Positions 11,240 to 23,589 of a stretch of 64,000 nt of DNA are shown here, piece by piece. The DNA lies in contig OY726566.1 of assembly GCA_963383645.1 (NCBI GenBank), positions 93,618,029 through 93,682,028 on the forward strand. The letters run 5' to 3'. The stretch's first letter is position 1. Every line of letters starts with the position of its first letter. Below the pieces are notes generated by a model. That model did no database searches, was not told where the DNA came from, and saw only the letters and a list, made by a program, of their open reading frames with translations. The position numbers and the translations under genes are program-made. This stretch comes from Muscardinus avellanarius (taxonomy: Eukaryota; Chordata; Mammalia; Rodentia; Gliridae).

Positions 11240-14200
11240 CAGAGATTCTGGAAAAAAACAGCAAAAGCAGCATGCCTCTGTTTCTCTACAGAAACAGACA
11301 TGGCTGTTCTTTAACCATCTCCCAAAATTACAGCAGCAATCTGAATGCTGTATCCCTGTGTCCAGGGCATAAATACACCAAAGGAGAGTGGAGGAGTGAT
11401 CTTGACATCACTTCACCCATTTTAAGTCGCCAAAGCATATAGCTGTGCTCCCTGCCCCCAAGGGTTGATTGCGTATCTAATTTTGATATTCATTTATCAG
11501 GGAAAGGCTCATTTATTTCTTTGTCCTAAACCCAATAAGTAGCTTATTGTAATGTCCTAAATTATACATACAAATAAAAATGTAAAACACTTCCTTCTTC
11601 ACGTGAAAAAAGGTATATATCAAAGGGAGCTCTCTAAGGTACCAGGTTGTTTATTAAGAGCAGTTAATTCTGTCTACTAACGTCTTTGAGTTCTGGACAC
11701 TGACTCCTGGGTGGCGGATTCGACTGGTTCTTCACTAACAATTCAATTTAATTTTTATAAGAGGAAAAGTAATAGGGACTTTTCTGTAAGACTGATGAAA
11801 AACCTATGTGTCTTTATAGAAACCAAGAATATCTGATCTGATTCTTCAAGGCGGCACAAATCCTGTAAATGTCAGAAAGATGTTACACGCTGGAAAACCC
11901 CTTTGGTCAAATTCATCCAAGGAAATCACTATTTGTGGGTGACTTTTTAGCAAGTCTGTCAAAAGCTTCTTCTACAGATAAAAATTCAATAACCTTTCAC
12001 TGTGGATGTGCCACAATTATCACTCATTTAAAAACAGCCCCTCTAATAGAGTATTTTATCGCGCTGGACAGTCTCCGCATCGTTCATTATTTAGTGTTTG
12101 CTAAGCTGATGGCGCTTCTCCCGCACTTTTCTTATCTCTGCTTCTTCAGAATTGGATTTTATATTTCCAAACCAGTCAGATATGACAAGTCATTTTCTTC
12201 CCTCTTGTCTTTTAAGAAACGCAAACTTGATTTCTTTTTTCAACAATCACCACTTAAAGATTAAAGTTATTGGAAATGTCTGTATTAACCAGCACTGGGA
12301 CGTGCGGTGGAGAACTACTGCATTTTAATTGCAAGTGGGGGTTGCCCCCCTTCCCTTTCACTCTTTTTCATTGTCCATGGTAGGTATATTTTATATCTCT
12401 CTGGCCACCTCCCCTCCGATTCTGCTCAGTAAACACACAATATGTGGCAAAGACGAGGTATTGTGAAGCCTGATGTGCTTAGAAGCAAGGCAAGAAAGGT
12501 ATTATCAGAATTATTATATTATAGAACCTCAGCAAGGTGGTGATAAGCTATGTAAGTGGATCTCTGTGTAAACATAGACTGTCTTTATATGAGAGACTTC
12601 CTGAAAGGAAAATGATAAAGTCATTAGCCTGACACCTGGGGGGGAGAGATTCCAGTTCAAACAATGTCTCTTTCTAACAATCGCTCATTATGGAGAATTT
12701 TAACTAAGTCTGAAAATACTACCTGTCATTCTAGGAGGATTATTTTTTAAAGAATTTATATACTTTACCTATCCTTTGGACCTGATTGAGAACACATGCT
12801 GCCTGGGTGTTTGCTTTTTATTCTGGGTTTTATCTTGGATGCTCTCATAAAAATTAGTCTCTTTGCTAGTTAAGAACTAGTCTCTTTTCCTTATAATGTG
12901 AAACCCTGGGAGATTTCAGTGAGACAGCCCGAACGGAGGAACAGAATAAAATAGCTTTGTACCTTTCTTCATGGGGATCTCTCTCCTTGGGCCTGACAAC
13001 CTGTCCATTCTGTCTAAGAGGCGCTCAGCTCACATTTTCTTAGGGAAATAGTAGAACTTCATTCAGGAAGTCTAATGACAACCTCTTGGCCTTCTGTGGG
13101 TATGATCCTTTGGCAGTGATATTAGAATACTGAGAAGAGAATGCACTAGAGAGAAAATCTCACCAAAATATTAATTTTAAGACTTGTGTGTTCTATAGAA
13201 ATAACATGGGAGTCTTCCTTCATATACTGATAATAAGGGCTATCCTTGAGGATTGGCTTTATGAAGAAAAATATTTACCCAGACATTACCCAGAGAGAGG
13301 AGATGCTTAGAATCCATGTCGTATCTCCTTCCGAAAGAGGGAGAGTAACTAAAAATTCACTATGGAATTATTTGTTTAAAGGTACCACAAGCCCAATTAA
13401 CGCATTTGTTCAAGCCAACAGACTTTTAACTTTTCACAGAAATCTTGGAAGTGTACTAAAGAAACACCCCCACAAGAGTTTTGCATATGCTGCTGTATCT
13501 GCCTCTCCTGGAAGCAGAGCACGGGTCACTGACAGACAGATGGCTACCACCAGTTTGCCAGTGGCCCAAAGCCCCGCCTACCAGCTCCCCTTCCCCCAAG
13601 ACCAGCATGGAGAGGTCTTTTCTGTAATGCTGTGCTGCCCAGATTTCCTGCCCCTGCCCCTGCCCCTGCCCCAGCCCTACCCTTGGAGCGCCGAGGCCAG
13701 CCCCACATCCCACACTGCACGTCTGCAGAATTGCCTTCCCTCCGAGCAGCGTAGCTCAGGGAAGGAGTTGGAGAAAGGCCTCGAACACTGCCAAAGGTGT
13801 TGCCTGGCTTTTCAATCCCTCAAAGGGTTATTTGGAGGATCCAGTGAACCAGTGAACACACAACTCCTCATATAGGGCCTAGCAGTCAATGAGCCTGACG
13901 AATGATCATTTCTTCTGCTGCTTCTTTGAAAAGCTCTTTCCCTCATTCTTAGCCATCCTGAGACTCTTCCATTTTGCCGCCAGTGTTTGGCTGTAGTGGA
14001 CGTCAATGTGAAATGCCCAGGTCTTGTCCCCTACTGGATTTCTCCATCTCCTACCCTTCTTGTTGATGGCTGGGCCATTCTGTTTGATAATTTAATTTTG
14101 CTGTCAAGGCATCTTTGATGTATTGCATTTGAAATTAGATTTTGAGCTCTTAAATTTGACTACTTTGCATGATCCAAGTGGCCTTGGAACTTCAGCAGAG

Positions 14201-14440
14201 GGTAAGGTAGTATTTATACAGGGCCAAAATGAGTGAAACTTAAGGTTACACCTCCAGCAGGCTCTCACAAAATGACTTTCTCTGTAACTTGCACATCAGT
14301 GTATTAGACTCTGTAGGACTGAAGAAGCTGCTGTATCGTGGCTTTGGTAAAAGACTGTAACAAAGATGGTAGATGATCTAATGCTAGAGCCTCTAGTAAC
14401 TCCAAAGCGCTTGAGCCTCTTAACATCAAGAGGTTCTGTC
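11240..14440. other. Repeat-poor block of about 3.2 kb
   Basis: No young or old repeat was recognised, in contrast with SINE spacing of roughly 1-2 kb elsewhere. It holds two chance-length open frames (131 codons at 11869-12264, 209 codons at 13246-13875), neither with a recognised domain. A (CCCCTG)n tract lies at 13649-13674. Function is unknown; regulatory sequence is possible but not shown. Confidence 0.45.
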
Positions 14441-14441
14441 T

Positions 14442-14503
14442 GAGTCGGGCATGGTGGCACATGCTTGTAATCCCAGCATTTGTGAGGCTGAAACAGAAGG
14501 ATC
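14442..14503 (+). mobile_element. SINE fragment, B1 5' part only
   Basis: gagtcgggcatggtggcaca through gaaacagaaggatc, then unrelated sequence. It is a 3'-truncated B1 left half. Confidence 0.65.
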
Positions 14504-14825
14504 CTGGTCTGGATGGATACACTTCATATGTTTTTCTACTTAACACTTCTGAACACCCTGATTGCTTGTATAGAAGATGTCCTCTGAAGAAAAGTTTAGC
14601 ATTTTCCTCAGACATGGTAACAATGATGATGTTGAAAACACATGCCAAGCTTTTTATCCTATTGCCTGTTCCTCAGATATGGTAACAATGACACTAAGTT
14701 ACACAAGGTAGTCATAACAAAGTTCTCACAAGGTAGTCATAACAAAATTGCATAACTGTCAGGATAAAGGTAATATCCTGTAACTCAAAAAAAATATATA
14801 TATATATATATATAAACAATTATTT

Positions 14826-15008
14826 ATTTATTTTTTTAAATTTTTTTTTACTAGGGTTCCTGGAAGCCCTTCCACCTCCAGGCTACACTCCCAGACCTAT
14901 TTTTATTATTTTATTTGTAAACAGGGCCTCTTAAGCCAGTGAGGCTGGCTTTGAACCTGCACGATCCTCCTGTCTCCACCTCCCAAATGTGCACCACCAC
15001 ACCCGGCT
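14826..15008 (-). mobile_element. B1-dID SINE, GC-rich subfamily
   Basis: Carries the subfamily marks: ggttcctggaagcccttcc in the ID half instead of the usual aacccagggcattcta, and ctcttaagccag in the linker. A (TA)n run and T tail precede it. The B1 half is slightly shortened. Confidence 0.75.
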
Positions 15009-15218
15009 ATATACAATTTTTTAAAAGGACCAAGAAGCCAAAAAGTCATGTTTTTTTTTTTTTAATAACACAGGAAACTTCACAACAATAGGAAAATAAC
15101 TTTAGGATTGTAATAATAATTATTTCCAATTTAGGATTGGTGTGACACTGCCAACTCAGGATGAGGGAAGAACACACAGGCATTTTCAGACATATAGAGT
15201 CTCAAAAAACTTGCTTCC

Positions 15219-15336
15219 TAAGCCGGACATGTTGGCACACACTTCTAATCCCAGTACCTGGGAGGCTGAGACAGGAGGATCGTGCAGGTTCGAAGCCAGC
15301 CTCAGCTACTTAGTGAACCTCTCAGCAACTTAGTGG
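15219..15336 (+). mobile_element. SINE fragment, B1 half
   Basis: taagccggacatgttggcac to caacttagtgg. The ID half and A tail are missing. Confidence 0.7.
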
Positions 15337-16260
15337 AAGTGGGACTTCTAGAGTGTTCACAAAAATAGAAATCTCCCCAGGATGACAACAGGGTTCGCCA
15401 GGACGGCATCTCTGCCTACAGGCCTACGGAGGAACTGACCCAGGAGGATCTCAGGTCTCGGGAGTGCTTTGTATAGGAAAACAATGTGAGAAAACTATTG
15501 ACAGGAGAACTGTTCAGTCTGGGGAGAACTTGTGGTCAAATGGTCTATTGGAACATAGGAAACTAAACAAACTAATAAACCTGAAACACCAGAGGCAATA
15601 AATGTACCAGAAGGAGAAAAATGGTTGACTGCCGCGGAGTTTAGATGCCGGTAACATTTATCTAGTCAGAATCATGTAATCATGAGATGTTGATTTAACC
15701 AAAGTGAAGAGAATCTGTAATGAAGGGGGACTGGGAAGAGGATGCATATTCAGGGGAGTTAACTGAAAAGTTCCAAAGTAGTATAATAGGCAAGTTCTTT
15801 ACCTATGCAGGTGTAAGAACCAAAGAATTCAACTAAAAGAATTGAAAATTATTTTCTAGTTAAAAAAAACAACTTGACTCTAATCTATGTGCATATCTAG
15901 CTTTGATTAAACTAAAAAGTAAATTTAAAAGTCATTATAGCAATAAAAGTCCTGAGTGTTCACTTTTAAGTTTTCAATCAATTCTTGTTAATAATTTACA
16001 GTCCAACGTGAAAATATATTGGTAGACTCAGCCAAAGAAGAACCTGTTGTCCACAAAGTTTCAGTCATCCCTCCGGAAATCCCAAAACTACAGGAAAATA
16101 GGCCTTCCAAATATCGGTAGGAATCGGGACTTTCACCATTTCTCTTGTGAAATTTATGATAGAAATTACTCTGTAAGCTGCCTTCATTCCTAATACTATT
16201 TACTAAACCCAAATCTGAATAATTTATTTTCTTAGGTTTGCGTGAGATGATAAAAGCTGC
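15337..16260. other. Unique intronic sequence
   Basis: No recognisable repeat or gene. Confidence 0.45.
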
Positions 16261-16272
16261 TCTACATAATAT

Positions 16273-16275
<3 letters not shown>

Positions 16276-16311
<36 letters not shown>

Positions 16312-16499
16312 TTTTTGGTGGTACTGGGGTTCCTGGAAGCCCTTCTACCTCTGGGCTACCCTCCCAGACCTATTTTTACATTTTTATTTGGAAACAGGGT
16401 CTCCTAAGCCAGCGCGCGCGGCTGGCTTCGAACCTGCGCGATCCTCCTGTCTCTGCCTCCCAAGCACGGGGATTACAAGCGTGCGCCACCACACCTGGC
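16276..16499 (-). mobile_element. B1-dID SINE, GC-rich subfamily, (TTTA)n tail
   Basis: The tail is a perfect TTTA array (about 16276-16315), followed by the ggttcctggaagcccttcta ID half and a CpG-rich B1 half (ccagcgcgcgcggctgg). The 15-bp target duplication tctacataatattta is exact at 16261-16275 and 16500-16514, indicating a recent insertion. Confidence 0.9.
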
Positions 16500-16892
16500 T
16501 CTACATAATATTTAAAGAGACCTCAGGTGGCTTCTGTATTCTGCCTTGGTCATGGACACACTCTCTTTGCCAAGGTATTCTCTAGTTTCATAAAAGCTAT
16601 TAGATGACTAAAACCATGAGGCAAGCTGTCACACTGTAACAGAATGGATGGAACTGATTTCTGCTTTTCAGCAGTGCTCCCAAGAGATATAGGAGAACCC
16701 TAATATTTGACTTAGGTTTTTTTAGGTCTAACTTAAAATGTTAAGCCTATAGAGCATACATACGTGTATAAATAAGTAAATACACATGTCTGAAAAAATT
16801 ATCAAGAAAGGATGCAAGTATGTTTAACACTTGGGGATATACTATATTTTCTATTCTCTATAAGTAATTTCATAAAATAAACTATTGTGAAG

Positions 16893-17104
16893 CTTTTTTT
16901 TTTTTTCAGTACTGGGATAGAACCCAGGGACATTTTACCTCTGACCTATACCTGCAGCCCTATTTTTTTATCCTTAATTTGAAACAGGGTCTCACTAAGT
17001 TACAGAGGGCCTCAATAAATAGCTGAGGCTGTCCATGAACTTGTGATCCTCCTTTTTCAACCTCCCAAGTACTGGGCTTATAAGCATGCACCACCATGCT
17101 TGGC
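16893..17104 (-). mobile_element. B1-dID SINE
   Basis: T tail at 16893-16906, complete ID and B1 halves ending at ccaccatgcttggc. Possible short duplication tgaagct on both sides. Confidence 0.8.
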
Positions 17105-17376
17105 ATGAAGCTATTTCATATAAGTTATTTTTTAGAGTTTTTTAGGCAAATACCTCAAACATAATAATCCTGCCAGGAGGTTTAACAAGAGAGCTAAATA
17201 TTATGTTGTTATAATATTTTGACTATTCATAGACACACGTTTGCAGATAAATGAGACTTGGACTCTACTTCTTTATAACCAAAATATAAAATTATCAACA
17301 AAACATTTAGCTATATGGTTATAATATCACAGAACTTTCAAGGTGGAACACCCTTAACCATCAGTCAGTTCCAATG

Positions 17377-17990
17377 ATGAGCACTGCCATTTATTGAGAA
17401 GTTATTATACCCAAGATGGCTATATAGAGGGTTTTAAAATATCATGTCTAACTTTCACAACTATGAGGGTAAATGTAGTAGGCAGAATGATGGCTTCCCC
17501 CCAAGAGATGTCCATACCCTAATCCCAGAACCTATGAATATATTAGAGAAAGGGGAGTCAGGGTTGCTAATCAGCTCACCTTAAGTTAGGAAGACTAGTG
17601 TAGTTACAAGAGCCCCATAAGTGGAGAGGGGAGACAGGAGCAGGTCACAGTGAGAATAAATGTGAGAATAAAGCCGTCTTCACTGGCTTTGAAGATGGAA
17701 GGAGGGCCAGAGGGCAAGGAACCGGGACAGCCCCTAGAAGCTGAAAAAAAAAAAAATTCATCCTAGGGTCTCTGCCACCTGTTTAGCCCAGCAAGACCCA
17801 TGCTGAATTTCTGATCTCCAGAACTGTAAGATAAGAAACCATTAACTGTGTGGTCATTTGTCACAGCAGCAAAAGGAAATGAAACAGTAGGGATTGTTGG
17901 CTCCATTTTCTTCCCATGACAAAATAAGGTTCAAAGATGGAGTGACTTGTTCAAGGTCATGAGACAGAAGGGGAAGGAGGAAAAGCCAGG
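17377..17990 (-). mobile_element. MIR ancient SINE, split by an LTR
   Basis: Antisense MIR 3' end (catttattgagaagttatt ... cacaactatgagggtaaa) at 17377-17473 continues after the LTR with gctccattttcttcccatga ... gacttgttcaaggtcatga at 17886-17990. Confidence 0.6.
17474..17885 (+). mobile_element. MLT1-type MaLR solo LTR
   Basis: Starts tgtagtaggcagaatgatgg and ends with the signature ctccagaactgtaagataag followed by gtggtcatttgtcacagcag ... aaaca. Length of about 410 bp fits MLT1 LTRs. It interrupts a MIR element. Confidence 0.7.
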
Positions 17991-18429
17991 GCAGGGCAAG
18001 CCAGCTAAGACTCTATGACCAATAGTGCTGGGCATTTATTGGACACTACTAGGCAGAAGGTAGGCTCTGATCTACGTACTCCAGTGTGCCGTCTGGTCCA
18101 GTCCTTACCATACCAGTATTGGGAAGAGGCTTCAAAATGCATTAATGTACCAGTATTGGGAAAGATTTTCAATTTTAAAATATATCTTTGCTAGTGAAGA
18201 AAGTCAGAAGCTTTGGGGAGAGGGTGGCAGGTTTCCAGGCACCATGGATAACTAGCAAAGGAATAGAAGAAGCCTAGGTCCATTTTACATTTCTAAAGAG
18301 AGGCAGACTTCTGCAAGAATGTGGGGGAAATCCAGACTCCAGATAATACCTTTTGGAGAATAACAGAAGGACTAGGAAGATCTGAGCTGGAGACAGAGCA
18401 GTATACCTGGGTTAGAGATAGTGCAGGAT

Positions 18430-18720
18430 ATCTACATATCAAAGGACCTGCCCTAGATCTGGTTGGGCTGGCTATAAGAATACTCTGCATCCAGGGAGGA
18501 TTGGCAATTTGGTTTGAAGCACCCTCTAATGCTTTAGCATGGGGCTGTAACTATCTTTTGTATTTCTATCTTTTTAGTAAACTCTCTTAAATCTTCAGCA
18601 AGAGTCCGGGCTATTGCATATTTATCCTTAGCTCAGCACAAGAACCCGCTGGTACTTTTTGAGGGGAACTGTTTCTGGAGGTCTAACAAAGGTCCCCGGG
18701 GACTGTTCCCCTAAATGGTA
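18430..18720 (+). mobile_element. Possible retroviral LTR remnant
   Basis: Contains the block shared with 5345-5435 and a pyrimidine-rich, AGTAAA-bearing segment followed by gtccgggc. It resembles the R/U5 part of an old LTR, but the family and ends are uncertain. Confidence 0.3.
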
Positions 18721-19989
18721 ACCCTCTCCCCCAAACGGTAACATCCATCTTTTACCGTAACATCTTTAACCCCAACATCTTTCACCGCAACACTTACAGC
18801 AGCCCAAAAGGTGGGTGACAGTCACGTTCATTTCTCAAAGGTGGAACCTGAGGCCAAGGGTGGTGGAGGCAGGATTGAAAACCGCGCAGCTGAACGCCAG
18901 TGCCCACTCTCCATCTCCACCTCTCTTGCTATCTTTTTTGCATTTTACAAATGAGAAGACTGAGCGCCGAAACATCTGCCTCCACAGAGATCACACAGGC
19001 AGAGCACTGCTGCCTGGCCCCTCGGCGCTCTCCACCAGACACCGGAGACACAACCAAGACGTCTAAAAGGCTGCGCTCTTATTTTCTGTCACTCTTTATA
19101 CACAATCTCAATCTTATCACACAAACAACACTTATCATGCAAGTTAAACAGATTTAATTTTAAGCAAAATTGAGTGTCACCACATGTGCTTCTGCCAGAT
19201 CTATATAATTCTTTTGAGGTTTTTGGAAACATGAACCGAGCCATTTACGCTTCATAGAAACAGATTATATCATTTGAAATCCTCAATAAAAATGCAGTCT
19301 CATATTCTACAGATGGGTGTCATTTAATTATAATATGTATTTAAAATGCAAAGGGCTACATTAATTCCACACTGTGGCTGAGATTTTAATTGCACTCAAG
19401 TTAGGAAATTCTGAGTTAATGTTCCCCTGGCATCCCTCATTCAGCCTTTTAGAACAGATGTATTGTGATCTGAAGAGGACTTCAATATGTTCCCACATGC
19501 TGTACATGTAGGGATGCCGTTGAGATACCGGGATGGCAGGCATTAGAAAATCAGGCAGCGGATCCCAGGGCAGGCACGCAGCATCCCTGGTGGTGACTCT
19601 GGTGGCTCTTCAGTCTGCCCAGGTGGCTCTGCTGACCTTCCGTGCTGTCGTGACCCCTCCTCTGCCCGTCAGGTATCACTGAAAAGTCATGGTGCTTCTG
19701 TTTTGTGTGTGGGAGAATGCTCAGAACTCGGAACTCCTCCTGAATTTTTAAAAAGGTGAATGTTTTTAGTACATCTTAGAGTACAGTTAAGTGTTTAATA
19801 AGTGCTAGTTAACCAGCAGCAGAACTAGTCTCACTAAAGTACTCCCATGATACAAACTAGAAAATAGAGTCCACAGTAGAACTCAGGAGTTTGTTGGTTG
19901 TTTTTTTTTAAGCAAGATCAATGTTTTATTCTCATTGAAGTTCTGATTTCTTAAGCAAAGACTAAATATTTAAGCCATTTTTAAAATAA
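18721..19989. other. Mostly unique intronic sequence
   Basis: 18720-18800 has several imperfect copies of a taacatctttaac/ggtaac motif. A short MIR-like 3' end may lie at 19745-19812. Otherwise nothing recognised. Confidence 0.4.
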
Positions 19990-20310
19990 TTTTTAGTGGT
20001 GTATTACAATTATACATGGTAGTGAGATTCCTAGTGATACATTTGTAAATGTAAATAACATCATATGGCAGGTTTCTTTCCCAAGCCTCCTTTCCCTCCC
20101 TCTCTCCCCCAAGCCCCTCCACGATTCCATTGGTCTCCCTCCTAAGTTCCAGAAGACCCCCTTTTCTTTCTGTTTCTCTAACTTCCACATATGAAATAAA
20201 ACATGTGACCCTTGACTTTCTGAATCTGGCTGATCTCACTTCTTTCTGAATCTGGCTGATCTCACTTTGTTTTATGTTCTCCAGTTCCCTTTATTTTCTT
20301 GTGAAGGACC
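19990..20310 (-). mobile_element. L1 3'-end fragment
   Basis: Antisense L1 tail: ttacaattatacatggtagt, gattccattggtctccctcc, caacttccacatatga-type landmarks. It carries a direct 26-bp tandem duplication at 20217-20268. Confidence 0.6.
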
Positions 20311-22390
20311 TTAATTTTGTTCCTCTTTGTGGCCTAGTCAAACTCCATTGTGTTTATACACTGTATTGACACACCCACAGGAGTCTCCACCCTCAAGAGC
20401 AGCTCTACAGACTAGAGACAGCCCCAGGGCAAAAGACAAGCCAGCTCAGGAGGGTGTTTCAGACAAGCAAGGCCGGGAGTGGAAGGAAGGGGACAGCATC
20501 CTAGACACCCTGAGCCTCAAAGCGGGAGGGATAGCTGTGGGTCAAGCATTTGGGGAAAAGGCCGATTTTATACTTAAATTACTGGAGAGTATTAAAGAGC
20601 CAGAAAGGGAAGAGCTGAGAATTCCCATGAAAGGAGAGAGGGAGATAAAATCAAATATGGTTCCTTCCTTCATTGTGTTACCTCCCTCCTGCAGCCTGCT
20701 CCGGTGCCCAGGACAGCGCTGGGCTGGGAGGAGTCCAGGGCCAACAGCCAACCCCACTTTGGGGCTCGCAGCCTGGGAGAGCCTTTATCTACATGGGATG
20801 TGAGTTAAATCAATGCAGAGATGTTTGTTTTATTTTTAACACAGTTACCTAGGATATATTAAGGATTGCAGAAGAAGAAGAGAGAGAGAGGAGTGGTTCC
20901 TCTTGAAAGTGTGTTAAGAATGCTAAGTATGGAAACAGGAACTTGTCTTCTATTTTATGAGAATGTTTTTATTATGTGTGCCTGCCCCTGTGAAATCTTT
21001 TTAATTAAAATCTGCAAGACTAATAAGAGGTAATATAGGCGAAAGAACTTCTAGTTCTTAGGAAAAAAGGCAGTGTGTGTAAATCTTTGGTGGGGGGGGG
21101 GGGCGGAATAAATCCCAAACCCTCTTTGAAAAAAATCTGCAAAAGAACCAGTCACAGGACTCAGACTTTCCAGCTCCTCATCTAGTTCTTTATGTCTGAA
21201 TGAGAAAACTTCTAAATTAAAAAGAAAAGCCAGCTACGTTGAAGAACCAACCATATTTTCTCAGGTTGTTAAAATGAGTTTTCTCCGTCTGGGCTTCCCG
21301 TGGCTCAGTCATCAGCCACAGAGCGAGCGGCCATCACCAGGGGGCTCCAGGTCCCAGCACCTCCACAGACCCATCTTCCTGGTCCTCCTCTGCCCACTTC
21401 TCCTCAGACCTTAAAGTGACTCCCAAATTAGATCTGCATCCTTAAAAAATGTCTCTCAAGCACATCCCAAGATGTGACTAATTCCAAAGGGGCCCTCTAG
21501 CCCTTTAAAGGCCCTTGGAGATAGAGAAGCCAGTCATCGGGTTAATATGTAAGACTCAACAAGGAAGAGATTGATTCCTATGGAAGACTAATAGGGCTTC
21601 AGAGTTGTTGGGTTTAAAAAAAAAATCTCAGTTTATATCTGGGCCCTTATGTAAGATGGATGGATGGAAAATATAGATGTTTATGAAGGGTTGTTTTTCC
21701 TTTATTTCTTTGATTTTTCTTAATAAAACAAATTAGACAGATGAGCCACAGCTCATCAGATAACTTATAAAGAGGCAAGTTTTCTTAAGCATGCCTCTTT
21801 TAAAGTGGTGATTGCCTCCTTAAAACTGCTAATTTCCCTACGAAATTTATGCCTTCTTTCAGGCAGCGAGGAGTACCTCAGGCAGTTGGAAGGAGACAAT
21901 TCATTAGTGGTTAGTATACACACTCCATGAAGGACATTAATTCACAAAATGAAAAACTAATCGAGTGTTTAGCTGGCTCTTTATCACCCGTGGCACCATC
22001 CACTGTCTCCTCCCTTAGTGTTTGCTGAGCTGGTGGGACCGAGGTCAGGCCTGCTTATCCCTTCTCATCTCTGACCAGTCTGTACTACTTTCTGAGTATC
22101 ACTGGGCATCTCTGCTCTCTTCCTTGAAACCAGAAATCCAGATTTCCCAAGGACACTGTAAAGTTATTCTGTTTTCTTTTTTTCTCCTTTGCCTTATACT
22201 TGCAAAAAGTTGTGGTGGTTTTGTTTTGTTTTGTTTTGTTTTTTGTTTTTGTTTTTTTTTTTTGTCTCGGAACCATTTTGAGTTACCTTTTGTGCCTTTC
22301 TTTGTGACTTCCTGATGTGCCCCTAGCAAAACCTCCCCAGCCCTCTACATGTGTGAATTGCACTGTAGTCAGCCAGTAGCTAATTCCCAC
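20311..22390. other. Unique intronic sequence
   Basis: No element recognised. Contains an open frame of 158 codons (20327-20803) without a known domain, a GA run near 20875-20892, a G11 run at 21092-21102, and a GTTTT-rich run at 22216-22263. Confidence 0.45.
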
Positions 22391-22862
22391 TGTGTTGGGG
22401 TGTGTGCATACAGAGCCTAAAGAGATGCAGTCTTCCTCGGCCTGAGCGGCCTGCGGGCTAAGGCAAAGCTTTAGGTAAAGTTTAAGAACTTCCGCAGTAA
22501 AATGATTCAGCAGAAAAGGGGCTAAGATGGTGCCTGGAGGAAGCTACGAAGGCGTGGTTTCTCCTTTCATTATGGGTGGGGAGACTGAGCAGTTTTTCTC
22601 TTTTTACCTTTAAAGGAGCTTCCGCACACATGAATGGCTCATGTACTGGCCTGGGATTGGCTGTGAACTACGTGCTAGTGATCTTTATCCCGATAGGCTA
22701 GGCTATTTCCCCACTGGAAATTCCCCTCGTGGTTTTGTGCTATATATATGTTGCTTGAAGAGGAATAAATGAGATCTTGCTTGACTTGACTCCCAGCTTG
22801 TGTGTGTGTGTTCGAGCCATCAGCACTCAACCTTCCATATCAGCCCCGCCACTGACGGGCAG
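22391..22862 (+). mobile_element. Endogenous retrovirus-type LTR
   Basis: A TATATATA box (22741-22748) is followed by AATAAATGAGATCTTGCTTG at 22764, then a GT-rich U5-like stretch ending near cgggcaggaccctgtca. The layout (U3, TATA, AATAAA, U5) suggests a retroviral LTR. Ends are approximate and no coding region adjoins. Confidence 0.5.
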
Positions 22863-23589
22863 GACCCTGTCACCACTACTGCCTTCTGAGCCAATTAGAA
22901 AGTTAGTATCTGGACTCCCAGTTACACATCAGCAAAGCATGATGTGTGTCTAAAGCTTAGCTAGTGATAGGCTGAAATACTAATCTGAGGGCTACATCAC
23001 TTTTCATTAAACTAAAAGGGGAGTTTGCCTCCCTTCTGTTTCTTCTTCTTGTACTCTATACTTTCTATTTTCTCAATATTCTTCATTTTAGACAATCATG
23101 ATTATGATTTCCGCTTCCTGAGGCATCAGATTTTTAGCAATCCTTCATCAGAAGTACAAAGCTAAGGTGCATTTTCTTCTAAAAGCCTGCACTGGTGATT
23201 CTTGGGCTCATAGCAGATGAGTACATGTAAGTGTGTGGCTGTGCTTGAAAGCATACAAAATAGATAGACCACCCGTGGGTGAAATGGGGCGTGTACTGTC
23301 AGCAGAAAGCAGCACCACTCTACTTCTCTTGGTTTCTAATTTATTTACAAAGGGAACAGTTCTCCAAATGAAAGGACAGGATGTCATGCTGGAGAAAGTA
23401 CCAGATGGCATTTGGCTTCTTAAAGTTATTTTTTACTCAGATGGGTCAGTTCTGAGAGTGTTAAGGAAATTTGCTGAAGATAAAAAAAAAAATGATGGAT
23501 TATGTAAAAAGTGACAGAATACTAGATTATAACAAATATTTCTGATTTCAGAAATATTTATATGTTATGGTGCCACACCAAAACTAACA

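Noticed and set aside
11869..12264. 131-codon open frame in the repeat-poor block
   Set aside because: Hydrophobic patches look like random translation of AT-rich DNA; no family match could be recalled.
13246..13875. 209-codon open frame
   Set aside because: No recognised domain, no splice support, and the C-terminal part is driven by a (CCCCTG)n tract. Kept only as a note in the repeat-poor block.
16377..16500. CpG island or promoter from the gcgcgcggc-rich stretch
   Set aside because: The CpGs belong to a young GC-rich SINE; the stretch is far too short for an island.
20327..20803. 158-codon open frame
   Set aside because: Intronic, no recognised motif, no conserved composition; chance length is plausible at this GC content.
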